DNA from: Dendrolimus kikuchii
Taxonomy: Eukaryota > Arthropoda > Insecta > Lepidoptera > Lasiocampidae
Length of the DNA: 64,000 nt
Direction of reading: 5' to 3'
Assembly: GCA_019925095.2 (NCBI GenBank)
Contig: JAHHIN020000030.1
Coordinates: 3,361,501 to 3,425,500 of the forward strand
The translations under genes were made by a program, and so were the position numbers. A model generated the notes under the pieces. That model searched no databases, was not told the DNA's origin, and saw nothing but the letters and a program-made list of their open reading frames with translations. Of this stretch, positions 10,738 through 20,897 are shown piece by piece. Every line of letters starts with the position of its first letter. The first letter of the stretch is position 1.

Positions 10738-12250
10738 TTATTTATTTGGCCATCCGTTTAATATATAACGTTTGATGGTCGCTACAACTTTGTTTGTTAA
10801 GGAGGCTTGCCCTACCTGAGATATGGATAAAAATTGTTCTCCTTCATAAACAGTTAAAATAGGTTGATTTGTCGACAAGCGATGACTCATTATGGGTCGC
10901 GTTGCCCGCCTGCCCGGATGCCGAGGCGTCGCTCGCTGCGCGACTGAGATAGTCAGCGCAGTTACGGGCACTGCTTACATATTCGATCTTATAATTGTAA
11001 GCTGATAAAAAGATCGCATAGCGTTGTAAGCGATTTGCCGTCACTTCAGGAATACCCTTATCAGGGTTAAAAATTGAAATTAGTGGCTTATGGTCTGTTT
11101 TTAAAATGAAAGGCTTATTCCGACCGTACAAATATTGGTGGAATTTTCTAACGCAAAAATGATGGCTGTAGCCTCTTTTTGAATTTGGCTATACCGACTC
11201 TCCGCTGCACTGAGAGAGCGAGACGCGTAACAAACCGGTTTCTCGATATTGTTTTCAATTTGAGATAGGATAGCACCTAGGCCATGCGGTGAAGCATCTA
11301 CCGTTAAAATTAATTCTGATTTTGGATAGAAGTGCGCTAAAGTGTTGTCAGATGCTAACTGTTTCTTTATTATAGACATAGCTTTGTCATGATCCTTTGT
11401 CCAGGACCAAGGAACATTTTTTTTGTAGTAATTTATGTAGCGTACTTAAAATAGACGATGCGTTGAAAATAAAATTAGAATAGTAATGAACAAGGCCCAA
11501 AAAAGATTTTAATTCTGAAGTATTTGAGGCGGGGCGACATTGCAAAATAGCCTTTACTTTATTTGGACATTTATGGATGCCGTTCCTATCTATAATAAAA
11601 CCTAAATATGAAACAGATTCCTGAAAAAAACTACATTTATCTTTTCTTAGGGTTAGGCCTGCATTTTCTAATCTAGAAAATACTTCTTGTAATCTCAAAA
11701 GCATCTGATCTCTATTTACACCGCATATTAATATATCATCCTGAAACAGTAACGTACCTTCTAGTCCCGCTAGGATAGACTCCATGGTTCTTTGAAAAAT
11801 TGCTGGCGCGCTAGCCAACCCAAAAACTAATCTAGTGAATTTGAATAAACCCTTATGAGTGTTGATGCAAGTGAGCGTTTGACACACTTTTTTCAGTTTA
11901 AGCTGGTTCTAAGCTTGGGACAAGTCTAACTTACTGTAGTAGCGGCCACCATGAAGTTTTGAGAATAATTCTTCATACCTAGGCAGTGGATATTTGTCAA
12001 CAAGCAACTGCTTATTAATAGTAACAGAAAAATCGGCACACAGACGGATGGAGCCATCCCGTTTCAACACTGGCACGATAGGGCTAGCATAGTCTGAATA
12101 TTTGCCCGGCACCAAAATTCCCAGGTCCACCAAACGTTTCAATTCTTTTTCAACATTATCACGTAGAGCAAAAGGCAAAGATCTAGGTTTAAAAAAATTG
12201 GTTTTGAACCTGGTTTTAAAGATAAGTTAACTTCTAAATTTTTTAAACAA
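10738..12250 (-). pseudogene. Gypsy pol fragment: RT and RNase H, multiple frameshifts
   Basis: Successive minus-strand frames (12178-11909, 11887-11387, 11379-11101, 11131-10844, then a short tail to 10738) read through one pol. The RT start has PRSLPFALRD (just upstream of 12178) and ASPIVPVLKRDGSIRLCADFS. The middle has the catalytic FQDDILI and YLGFIID. RNase H has TVDASPHGLGA, CYASRSLS and KTDHKPLISIF. At least three frame breaks and the missing integrase make it a relic. The text is of the mag-related gypsy type. The protease pieces at 18960-19706 might be its other half, split by later insertions, but I cannot prove the join. Confidence 0.85.
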
Positions 12251-12759
12251 CCTGTAGCCGCTGACGTCCGATCACCACGGCGGTCGTTCGCGAATGATCG
12301 ACAAGCGCGCCGCTTCTAGTCGGTGCCCCCGTGTTTCCCTCCGCGCATACCTCGCCTCACCTCACCGCGACACGTGTAATCGTTCCAATGCGCTTATTAT
12401 TATTAAATGTTATATTTTGTTTAGCAGCTAAATGTGTGATGTAATATAAAATATTTGTTGACGACGACAAACATTAATGTATGAAACTCACCGACCCGTC
12501 TAAACAGGCGATAAGAACATAGGTATAATTTGCTAAGCCTCGTAGATAATATAGACGCGACCGTTAAACGAAGGAAAGAGACGGGTCGGACTGAGACAAA
12601 TATAGTTTATTTTTGAAAAGTTATTAATTTAAAATTTAATTAATAAATTATTAGAGTTAAATGTATAAAATGTATAATAGCCTTAAGTTGCTAGGAAATA
12701 AATGTTATAGCGTTTGTCTTTCATTGAAAGTAGGACCCCTATTAGATCCTGGTAAATGA
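12251..12759. other. No gene recognised; 11-bp inverted repeat
   Basis: GC-rich at the left and AT-rich later. CCGACCCGTCT at 12491-12501 is exactly inverted at 12579-12589, and an AT palindrome-like stretch lies near 12628-12652. It is part of the sequence into which the Jockey element inserted. Its identity is unknown. Confidence 0.4.
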
Positions 12760-12930
12760 GACCGGGCTACGGGCGTGCAGAACGCCGCCTGGAGCCCGGG
12801 ACTCAACATGAAAAAGGGACCGGGTTACAGGCGTACAGAACGCAGCCTGGAACCCGGGACCCAAAGGGTAGCGAAAACCGGGCTACGGGACTGCAGAACG
12901 CAAACGGAGCCCGGGATCCGTGAGGTATGC
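12760..12930. repeat. Three 58-bp tandem repeats, each able to fold
   Basis: Unit 1 is 12760-12817, unit 2 is 12818-12875 and unit 3 starts at 12876 and is incomplete. Each has outer arms CCGGGCT/AGCCCGG (unit 2: CCGGGTT/AACCCGG). Units 1 and 2 also have an inner stem (GGCGT/ACGCC, GCGT/ACGC). The change in unit 2 alters both arms and keeps pairing. What the repeat belongs to is unknown. Confidence 0.8.
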
Positions 12931-13018
12931 CTGCACTACTGCCTACTCCGAAAGCGAGTAGGCCGTAATGATAGTGCAGGCAGAGGTTCGCGCGCGACAG
13001 CGCATGGGTTTGAAATAA

Positions 13019-13030
13019 GGTAACTGTAAG
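13019..13030. other. Target-site duplication of the Jockey element (3' side)
   Basis: GGTAACTGTAAG here is repeated exactly at 18427-18438. The two copies bracket the Jockey LINE precisely, one next to its poly(A) and the other at its 5' end. Confidence 0.93.
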
Positions 13031-13101
13031 TTTTTTTTTTATTGGACTTGACTTTATGTTGTTGGTCCGAAGACCTTACAACTTTACTGCGGTTTTTGGG
13101 G

Positions 13102-13130
13102 CGAGTGCCTTCGCAAAGCGAAGGCACTCG
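13102..13130 (-). other. Perfect hairpin in Jockey 3' UTR
   Basis: A 13-bp perfect stem (arms 13102-13114 and 13118-13130) with an AAA loop lies about 60-100 bases before the poly(A). Jockey-group elements often have 3' structures that help RT recognise its own RNA; that role is inferred here. Confidence 0.75.
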
Positions 13131-13410
13131 AGCCCGGGGAGGCAACTTGCTCGAGGGAGCTCCCTAAGGAGTTTTACCTTGGCTGGACTGTTGCCATGAG
13201 AGGGGGATGAATTTAATGATGCCCACCATAGGGCGACACAAAGCACTAATTCAGAACGGGCGACGGGTAATATAAAGCCCGAGGGGAAGGATCCCGGCGG
13301 GCCGGGATCGGCGGTTCGCGGCGGCCTACGCTATCTTACTGCCGTTTCGCAACGTGTTATGGCTGGGAGAGAAGAAACGGCGAAAGAAACTTCCCAGCAA
13401 CACGCCTAGT

Positions 13411-16400
13411 CTATCCTGTGGGGGGGCTATGTCTCCTAACGTCCCTCGCAGGGACGTGGAGAGATCTTGATTGGCGGCGCCTGAGACGCCGCCGTCTGTG
13501 TCTGTCTGTCCGTGCCTGCCAGCCTGCCGTCCTAACCGCGGGCGGGCTGATCCGGGCCAGCCGTTTTGTGATAACGTCGACCCTGTCCGTGAGGACGTTA
13601 CGCGGTCGTCGTACGAGAGCCTTTCGCCGAGGCTTATAATCGGACGCGGACACGACGAGCGGATTTCGATGGTGCGGCGCGAGATCGAAATACTTACGCG
13701 AGAGAGACGTAATGTAGTTTTTGATGGAGGGAAGCTCCAGATCGCGGTGGAGGTCGACGTTACGCATATAGAGGGGAGCACCGACGGCTCTGCGCATGAA
13801 TTTATTCTGCACGATTTGCAGTTTATCTAAGAGGGTAGGCTTGGCATGGCCGAATACCACACTCGCGTATGTCATGATCGGGCGGATACATGTTTTATAC
13901 AGAGTAAGCTTGTGTCTGAGGGACATTTTGCTTCGTTTGTCTATCATGAGTGCTAAACGACCCATCACAAATCGCGCTCTATTTCGGACTATAGTGATAT
14001 GCTCGTTGAAGCGCAAGTTCTGATCTAGGGTGACACCAAGGTATTTGGTGTACTTTGCCCAGGGGATTTGTTGGTCGTAGAGCGAAATGGTTTTTAGGCG
14101 AAGGCTAGCGCGTTTGGGGGAGCGAAGCGTGCCCGGGGAAAAGAACATTGCTGCGTTTTTCTCCGGGTTTACCTCTATCCTCCATTTGCGAAACCATTCG
14201 CCTAGCTCTGTGACAGCTGCCTGCAGCCGGACGCAAGCCATTTGTCGGTTGTGATCTGATGTATAGAGTGCGGTGTCATCCGCGAAGAGGGCCAACTCCA
14301 CATCTGGAGTTTTTGGGATGTCGCTGGTGTACAGCGTGAAGAATAGTGGCGACAGGGCCAAGCCCTGTGGCACACCGGCTGTGAGTGGTTGAGGGGACGA
14401 GCGCGTTCCCTCCACTCGAAAACGGAAGCTACGACCTAGGAGGAAGTCTCGCAAGATGAGCACGAGTCTGTCTGGCACACTGAACTGGTACAGCTTGTAA
14501 ATCAAGCCGTTGTGCCAGACCTTGTCGAAGGCTTTTGCTACGTCTAGGAACAGTGCGGCTGTTCCTATAGGGCGGGGGCGATGGGCAAAGTGAGAAAATA
14601 TGTGCTCCGTGATGCGGTGCACCTGTTGGACGCATGAGTGTCTGGCACGGAAGCCAAATTGCTCATCGGGTATTAGATGTTTGCTGAAGGCTAAATCTCT
14701 AAGTCGAGAGAGGATGACCCTCTCGTAAAGCTTGCTGAGTGCGCTCAGTAGGCTGATTGGACGGTAGCTGGACGGTTTATTAGCCGGTTTTCCCGGCTTG
14801 TGAATACCGATGACATCTGCCTCCTTCCAGATCGCGGGAAAGGAGCAGTTTGTTATGGCGGCATTGAAGATGCTCACCAGGATTATAATTATCTGTGCAG
14901 GAACGGAGAAAGAATACAATTTCCTGCGGCCGGGCGGCCTGTCGTAAGAGGCGACAAAACAACCCACAGCCAGGTGGTAGGGCATTTGCCCGACTGGATG
15001 GCTACCACCCCTGGTTTAAAGTATGTCGCCATAACAACCTTGAGTTGTGTTCCGGCATCAGTGACCAGGTTCCAGACTCCTCTAAGAGAGCAGCAGCGCA
15101 TTTGTAGTACCTTTGGTGTTGCAAATGTCCATAGGCGATGGTAACCGCTTTCCATCAAGTGGGTCGTCTGCCTGTCTGCTGAACTCCTGCAATAAAAAAA
15201 AAAAAAAAAAAAAAAAATTAGATGGGCGGGTAGAAGTTTTAAAACGCGATTGTTGATGCCATCGGTCCTTGGGCTTTTCGCGGTTTGAGAGACTTGATCA
15301 GATCTTGCACTTCTTCGACCGTGACCGTGTCGAGTGTGGTTTCCGCTGGTAAGGAGGATCTACGTTTGACCTCGGAGTCTACCTCCATCAGGTGTGACTG
15401 GTCGACGTTTTGCGTAGTGGGGGAGCATTTAAGCTCTAGACTCTGAGCAAGGCACTCGGCCTTCTCCTCGTCATCGAACGCCTCGGTGTTGTCGGCTCTT
15501 TCTAGCGCGGGTATGACAGTAAGGGTGTCTGATCTGAGAGCTCTAGCCAGCTTCCAGTACGCCTGGTGAGTTGGTTCGATATCCCTCAACGTTCTGTCCC
15601 AACGTTGTTCCCTGACTTCCCGGATTACGTAGTTTAACCTAGCGCTCTAGTTCGCGGAGTCGGACTCTGTTATCCTCGGTGGGATATCTGTCGTGAGCTC
15701 TGGAGGCGGCTCTCTTTTCTCTCAGCAGTACTCTCACCTCGTCCGGTAGGCATAAGTGGCGGTCATCCTCCACTGGCACCTGCCTGGACGAGTTCCGCAC
15801 TGCGGATTGAAGGTGGCTGGTGAGGGCCTCGTTTGCCGTCTCCGTGTCTTGGCGGGACTCGATGTGGTCCGGGATGCGGTCCAGGTCTTATGAGCTGGTT
15901 GCCTTGAGGAGGGTCTCAAGTCTCAACCAGTCCACAGAGGTCCTAGTTTCGGATGTCTGGTCTGTCTGTGGTCCTAATCTGAGGATAACCGGACGATGGT
16001 CCGAGTCTATATCGTCCATCGTTTCGATCGAATGGAACTGAAGGGTTACGCCCCTCAGTAATGCTAGGTCGAGAATGTTTGGGGTCCCCCAGTCGCGGTT
16101 GGGCGGGTATCTTGTGGGGGTCAAGGGAGTTAGTATATCAAACAAAAGACTGTCTGATATATTTATGAGTGCTCTGCCATTGGGGTTAGTGGTATTGCAG
16201 TTCCACTGCTCGTGTTTGCAATTCAGATCCCCGGCTATTATAACAGCCGAGCCTAAGTTGAATAGGGCTTCTAGGTCTTTCTTATTAAGGGGTTTTTGGC
16301 ATGCGAGGTATGCTGAGACTATGACTAGGGGTTGGTGGCCAGTCATTGCTAGTCTGTAGGCGGATACCTCCATACCTTCTAGTGGGGGGGTGACTAGGGG

Positions 16401-16655
16401 CATGCAATGTAGAGATCTTCTGAAATAGATCAGGGTGCCGCCACCACGGCCTATCCTGTCATGTCTAGTGACCCGATAGTTAGAGATCTTTGGATCTCTA
16501 TCACTCGGTTTCAGGAAGGTCTCCTGCACTAGTAGTATATCTACTTGATTGGTAACCAGGAAGTCATGGACCAAGTCGCGCTGGTTTAAAAGGCCGTTGG
16601 CGTTATAAGTCGCCAGAGTCAATGAGCGTGGTTTATTCCTACCTACATGCGCCAT
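13411..16655 (-). pseudogene. Jockey ORF2: AP endonuclease and reverse transcriptase, broken
   Basis: The endonuclease frame (16655-15888) starts MAHVGRNKPRSLTLATYNANGL and has LVQETFL, GDLNCKHEQWN and DSDHRPVIL, the nicking domain of target-primed reverse transcription. The linker (15890-15590) is frameshifted. A frame at 15589-15239 runs to KSLKPRKAQGP, where another shift occurs. The SINE-like insert (14892-15215) interrupts the frame. The rest (about 14890-13411) has YRPISLLSALSKLYE, EQFGFRARHSC, FLDVAKAFDKVWH, GVPQGLALSPLFF and the catalytic LFADDTALY. Intact the protein would be near 900-1000 residues. It is broken by two or three frameshifts, a stop near 15888 and the insert, so it is a pseudogene of a once complete ORF2. 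Confidence 0.9.
14892..15215 (+). mobile_element. SINE-like retroelement inserted in Jockey ORF2
   Basis: A 324-bp plus-strand unit begins after AATTA (14887-14891) and ends in a long poly(A) followed by AATTA (15216-15220), a short target duplication. The Jockey RT frame resumes on both sides, proving insertion. Its 3' 200 bp match the minus-strand copy at 5420-5666. Its 5' part includes GGCGGCC and GGTAGGGCA-like text. It has no protein, and a Pol III promoter was not firmly recognised. Confidence 0.85.
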
Positions 16656-16992
16656 TTGTTACCGGTAACAAAATTTTAACTAGATTGTTTAGTTATAACG
16701 ACCTAAGTATCTGGAGGAGGTACGCGTGATCCATTTCGATCACGAGTTGATCCCAAAGGGAGGGTTGACTTGACTCTGAAACTTGTCTCAGTTTCCGAGC
16801 CAAAAGTTGGACCTCTTCTAGGTCGAAGGGCAAGTTCTTGGCGAATTTAGTCGCCAAGGCTAAGTCCTCCGCTATAGAGTGGTATGCTGACGACCCAGAA
16901 GGTGCCTTCGAAATGGGGGTGGGGGCGGGGGTGGCCGGGAGTAAGCCGGCCGTAGCTGGGGCGCGCGCCCTTAACGGTGGCAACGCTTCCAT

Positions 16993-18413
16993 CGCGGGAA
17001 GACCCGTCCAGTGGTTTACCACTGGGAGGGGTCCGCCACGAATGCGGGTTTGTTCGGCACTTTCTTAGTGCCTTTTTGGGCATTGCCCTTTCCGACCTTA
17101 CGTTTGGGTCGGGGGGGGGCAGGGCAGCCTCTGTAGTTTGCGGGGTGACCCGCTTTGCCGCAGAGGATACAGCTCGGTGGCTCCGGGGAGTCCCGGGTGC
17201 GAGTGCACTCCGGGGTTCCGTGGTCCCCCAGGCACTTGACGCACCTGGGACGGGATTGACAATGTAGGGCAGAGTGCCCATAAAGTTGGCAGCGATGACA
17301 CTGCCGCAATGCATGTTTTTCGTGTGGACGTTCCACACGAAGGCCGGGGAGGCCACAGACCTTCTGAAGTTCGAAGATCTTTTTCCCCTCTGGGGACAGG
17401 TCAAGGACAACCAATACCAGGTTTAGAGGCGACTTTGTGGCGTCACCTCTGTGCATACGGTGCACTTCGTGCACCGGTAGCGCTTGGGATTTAAGGTCCT
17501 CGAGAATGTAGGAACACTCGATTTCCTGTGGGAGTCCGCGGATTACAGCCCGAAGGCGTTTGTCTTCCGGCAAGGCATAAGTATAGTAACCGATTTTACG
17601 GTCACATAATAGAGATGTTAGGGCGCGGTGGTCACTTGAAGACCTGACCATAACTTTGATGCCGTGTTGGGTGTCACGGGCTTCTTTAATAGAAATTGCC
17701 TTACCTGGCAGTTCCGAAGCGAGTTGGAGCCAGTGGGCTTTTCCGCGGATAACTAGGGGCGGCGGTGGGCGCTGGGAAGGTGGCCCAGGGCGGCTGGAGG
17801 GTGCCGCTGTCGGTTTGCTGCCCGCAGTGGGTGCGGGGTTGGGGGGGACCTCCCTCTGGGTCTTACGCTTTTTCGAGCGATTGACGGTTATAAAACCGTC
17901 ATCGTCTTCGCGGTCAAGGGGGATGTTCCCGGGAGGCGCGACATCCATGGGGGTTAATTCATCAGCCAGTGAGAGAGGGGCATCCCTGAGGTATTGCGGA
18001 CCTTCAGGGGACAAGTCGATATCTCGACGAGAATCGATTACTCGGTGGATAGGAGATCGCGAACGTCATGTCGCTGAACTCGCGGAGCTCGAACGCGGTT
18101 GTCCCGACGCGGAACCGCGGGAATACGAGGCGCGCGATTTTGGTGCCACACGGTGCGTATCGCTGAGCGGGGGTGCGGGTGGCGGGCGAACCGGTAACGT
18201 AGCGGGTACGGGCGCGGGGGAAGCGAGCGCTATGGCGGAGCGCAGGTAGTCCGCGGTAAGCGCGGCGGCGGGGGTCGCGGGGGGTGCGATGGTCGCGGCA
18301 GACGCGGGCGCGGGGAGGGGGGCCTGCCCGGGGGCCCCTTGCAGGTGTATCGGTTTCACGGAATTAAGTTCCGAGATAACGGACGCGATTGATTGGGACT
18401 CCGCAGTCCCCAA
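16993..18413 (-). pseudogene. Jockey ORF1, zinc-knuckle RNA-binding protein, one frameshift
   Basis: The protein starts at 18413 (MGTAESQSIASVISELN), 13 bases from the element's 5' end. It is Ala/Pro rich and shifts frame near 18060, then continues open from 18014 to 17016 (332 residues). The second part has a basic segment (VNRSKKRKTQ), a central RNA-binding domain as in Jockey ORF1 (with IRGLPQEIE), and three knuckles: CHRCQLYGHSALHC, CVKCLGDHGTPEC and CILCGKAGHPANYRGC. The family role is to bind element RNA and carry it to the nucleus. Size and architecture are normal apart from the single frameshift. Confidence 0.88.
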
Positions 18414-18426
18414 AAATTGATGTAGT

Positions 18427-18438
18427 GGTAACTGTAAG
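18427..18438. other. Target-site duplication of the Jockey element (5' side)
   Basis: Exact copy of 13019-13030 directly at the element's 5' end. Confidence 0.93.
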
Positions 18439-18629
18439 AGCGCTCAGCGCTTTATATTTATAGTGACGAAGCGGGGGGCGTGGAAAATGCCCATAACGAC
18501 GTCCCGCAAACGAAAACCATGGGTCGTAACAATGTAAGGACCCTCAGGATAGGCTAGGATCTAGGGTGTACCAAAATGTATAATAGTAATAAGTTAGAAT
18601 AAGGCTTGGTTTATGTAATATTGAGGAAA

Positions 18630-18644
18630 ATAAAGTAAAGGGGG
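18630..18644 (+). other. Polypurine tract before LTR
   Basis: A purine-rich run (GGAAAATAAAG...GGGG) leads into the TGTTAC start of the LTR at 18645, which suggests that LTR is the 3' LTR of a plus-strand element. Confidence 0.55.
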
Positions 18645-18955
18645 TGTTACAACGAAGCGGGGGGTCGGCGGAGGCGGCTTCTATAAATATGAGACGCCTT
18701 GAAGGCGCATTTGTTAGTTCGTGACAAGCCGTAGTTCGTAGTTCAAGATAAGCCAAGGAAGAAGCTCCCTCCCGCCGACGCCTACGAAGTTCAAGCCTCC
18801 CGTAACATCGTTTTCGGTGGTTTTATTTCGGAAGCTCAGTTACCCGAACCAGCGACCAACCCTCTACAGTCCAACAGTCCACTGCATCGCCAACACTATT
18901 AATCGGTATTTTTATCCAATAAACATGCATTCCTGAATTCAATTCAAACACAACA
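18645..18955 (+). repeat. LTR of an unidentified LTR retrotransposon
   Basis: 311 bp from TGTTACAACGAAG to CAAACACAACA, with TG...CA ends, a TATAAATAT box near 18681 and an AATAAA signal near 18920. A purine tract precedes it. Its partner LTR and coding region are not in the window; gypsy sequence of opposite strand starts right after it. A solo LTR is less likely because I found no matching 4-6 bp flanks. Confidence 0.6.
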
Positions 18956-18959
18956 GTAT

Positions 18960-19706
18960 TTATTTTCCACCTGAAGACCTCCAAAAACCTAATGAATCGG
19001 AAAATAAAATAGGATATTTACTCATAACATTTTCTAAAAAATTATCACAGTTGTACATTGAACATATTTGTAAATTGAAAGTAGAAAGAAAATCTCTCCC
19101 CAAAAGGGGTGGCCCCCCATTGCGAACAACATAAACTTTAATATCAATCGACTGTCTTTTATACGTAAATGACAAACTTAGAGAACCTATAATATCCAGT
19201 TTATCTCCATTATAGCTATGTAAAATTACGTTGCTAGGCATAAGAGGTATATCAGAATAATAATTTTCATACAACTGCTCAGAGATAACACTCACAGGTG
19301 AGCCGGTGTCTAATTCAAAAGTTAGTTTAAAATTATTGGCCAAAACAGATTCTCGCATGGGCTCCCCGCGATAAGTTCTAATATTACAACAAAAACAAAA
19401 ACGCTTACCATCGTCCTCCCCATCGACACAGAACTCAACAAAATGTTGTTTACCTACTATTTTAGGACACACACGTTTAAGATGGCCTTTAATACCGCAC
19501 TTTTTACACTTGTACTGTGAAAAACGACACTGGGATTCGTTGTGACCTATATATCCACATGCCACACATGAATCATCATCTTGAGATCGCTGGAAGATCG
19601 CCCCACTAGCCAAAGAGCCGCGCTGCTGCGTGCGGCTGCAGCTCGCAGACATAGACGCTGCCTGTCGCGCAATCGCCACCTTCATTACTTGAGCAGCCAC
19701 CTTCAT
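18960..19706 (-). pseudogene. Gypsy gag C-terminus and protease fragment
   Basis: Reading from 19706 downward, a basic N-terminal part is followed by zinc knuckles CVACGYIGHNESQC and CKKCGIKGHLKRVC, then an aspartic protease with ELDTGSPVSVIS and LLGRDFLS, ending near MSKYPILFSDSLG. After that the frame stops at 18960 beside the LTR. This order (knuckles, protease, then RT) is that of mag-type gypsy elements. The RT that should follow may be the fragment at 10738-12250. Confidence 0.8.
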
Positions 19707-19745
19707 TACTTACAGCTCCCATCTTTCTTCTTCACCAGGACGACG

Positions 19746-19955
19746 TTAGAAGTCCGCGTTTTTCACGACAGGTTCCACGAAACGAAATATCTGATCAGGG
19801 TCGTCCGAAAAATACCACGACTCCTGGGCCATGTCCATTATAACTCCAGCCTCGGCAATAAACTCACGACTAATAATGTTCCGGTATTCTTCCCGGGGAA
19901 CACCACAAACTCGGTAGTTACCTGTTTTCCTTCTAGTAACACTGGTATTATTCAC
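19746..19955 (-). pseudogene. Gypsy protease C-terminal fragment
   Basis: Seventy codons contain VPREEYRNIISREFIAEAGV and ESWYFSD. This resembles the segment after the protease core of another gypsy group (a hydrophobic FI.EAG...WYF pattern). It is a relic of a family distinct from its neighbour. The assignment is tentative. Confidence 0.45.
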
Positions 19956-20085
19956 TCATACATGTGCTTGTAAAATAGCATACAACAGGGAGCCGGCAAT
20001 GCTGCAAGATTATCGCGGCCCCTACCCTATTCGCAATAGTGACGGAGTAACGCGTCGCGGATTATTTATTCACTCATACATGTGC
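19948..20085. repeat. 20-bp direct repeats flanking a 98-bp segment
   Basis: TTATTCACTCATACATGTGC occurs at 19948-19967 and exactly again at 20066-20085. The segment between them is GC-rich relative to its surroundings. This could be a long target duplication around a short insert or a local tandem duplication. Confidence 0.7.
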
Positions 20086-20897
20086 ATTATATTATTACAA
20101 TGAGAATGATGGAACACAACTGCCACTCTGTGCGCGTCGCATGACATTCGATGCAATTCGCTGAATTTTCACATTTCAAAAACTAATAATAAAACAAATT
20201 CAATTGACAAAATATAAAACATAAAACTGAACCCTAAAAATTATTTCACAATCAAAACAAAGTGCAACATTGGAATGCGCTGAAGTGCAACCTGATACCG
20301 GATGGTATTATGTAGCAACCATGCGCGTGTCCAATGTATCATAAAATGTTCAGCGATAATTATTTTTTTTTATAAAGTAAGACGCGATTAAGTTATTTAA
20401 TTTAAATATAATTCAAAATCAAAAATATCAGAAATTGAAAATCGTGAGATAAACAAACGTATAAAATTTCAAAACAACAATTAAATGGTTAGGTTGCGAG
20501 TAATTATCCATTTGCTTACTCTGCAAACTACTTCGTTGTTTCGAAATACCCCGAAAATATTTAACAAACAATATAATATACCTACTATACAAAATTGTTT
20601 GTCACAATTAAAAAGTAAAGGTGTGTACAGACTAAATTTGAAATAAGTATTATTTTTCAAAAAAAATCATTAACTAAAAATTATCATTATATAGATATGT
20701 TGTAATAAACTTGAAAAAGTAAAATCAAATTATAAAAATCACAAAAAAAATTTTTTATTGAAAACATGTTAAGAATGTGAAAAATTAATCTGACAAAGTT
20801 TGGAAAAACAAATATAGTGTGTTTTATTCCACATATCTATATACCTTTGTGGAGGTTTGATCATCCTACCACGTTTCGTTTGAAACATTACGGTACG
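20086..20897. other. AT-rich stretch; no gene
   Basis: About 800 bases, strongly AT-rich, downstream of the CsRn1-like pol on the minus strand. It may contain that element's 3' noncoding region or LTR. I could not define LTR ends without a second copy. Confidence 0.4.

Larger units (their letters stand above)
13031..18426 (-). mobile_element. Full-length Jockey-clade LINE
   Basis: This element reads on the minus strand from 18426 to a poly(A) (T-run 13031-13040). A 12-bp target duplication defines both ends, so it is full length: about 5.1 kb once the SINE-like insert is subtracted. It has ORF1 (zinc knuckles), ORF2 (endonuclease and RT) and a 3' UTR of about 300-370 bp with a strong hairpin. 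Both ORFs carry frameshifts or stops, so it is not autonomous now. Sharp ends despite decayed frames suggest moderate age. Confidence 0.93.

Noticed and set aside
13326..13781. 151-codon minus-strand frame
   Set aside because: Ser/Arg-rich alternative frame of the Jockey ORF2 C-terminus.
14892..15215. tRNA-derived SINE head
   Set aside because: I looked for A and B boxes and found no confident pair, so I left the origin open.
17656..18249. 197-codon plus-strand frame
   Set aside because: Antisense of Jockey ORF1; composition follows the GC-rich codons of the real gene.
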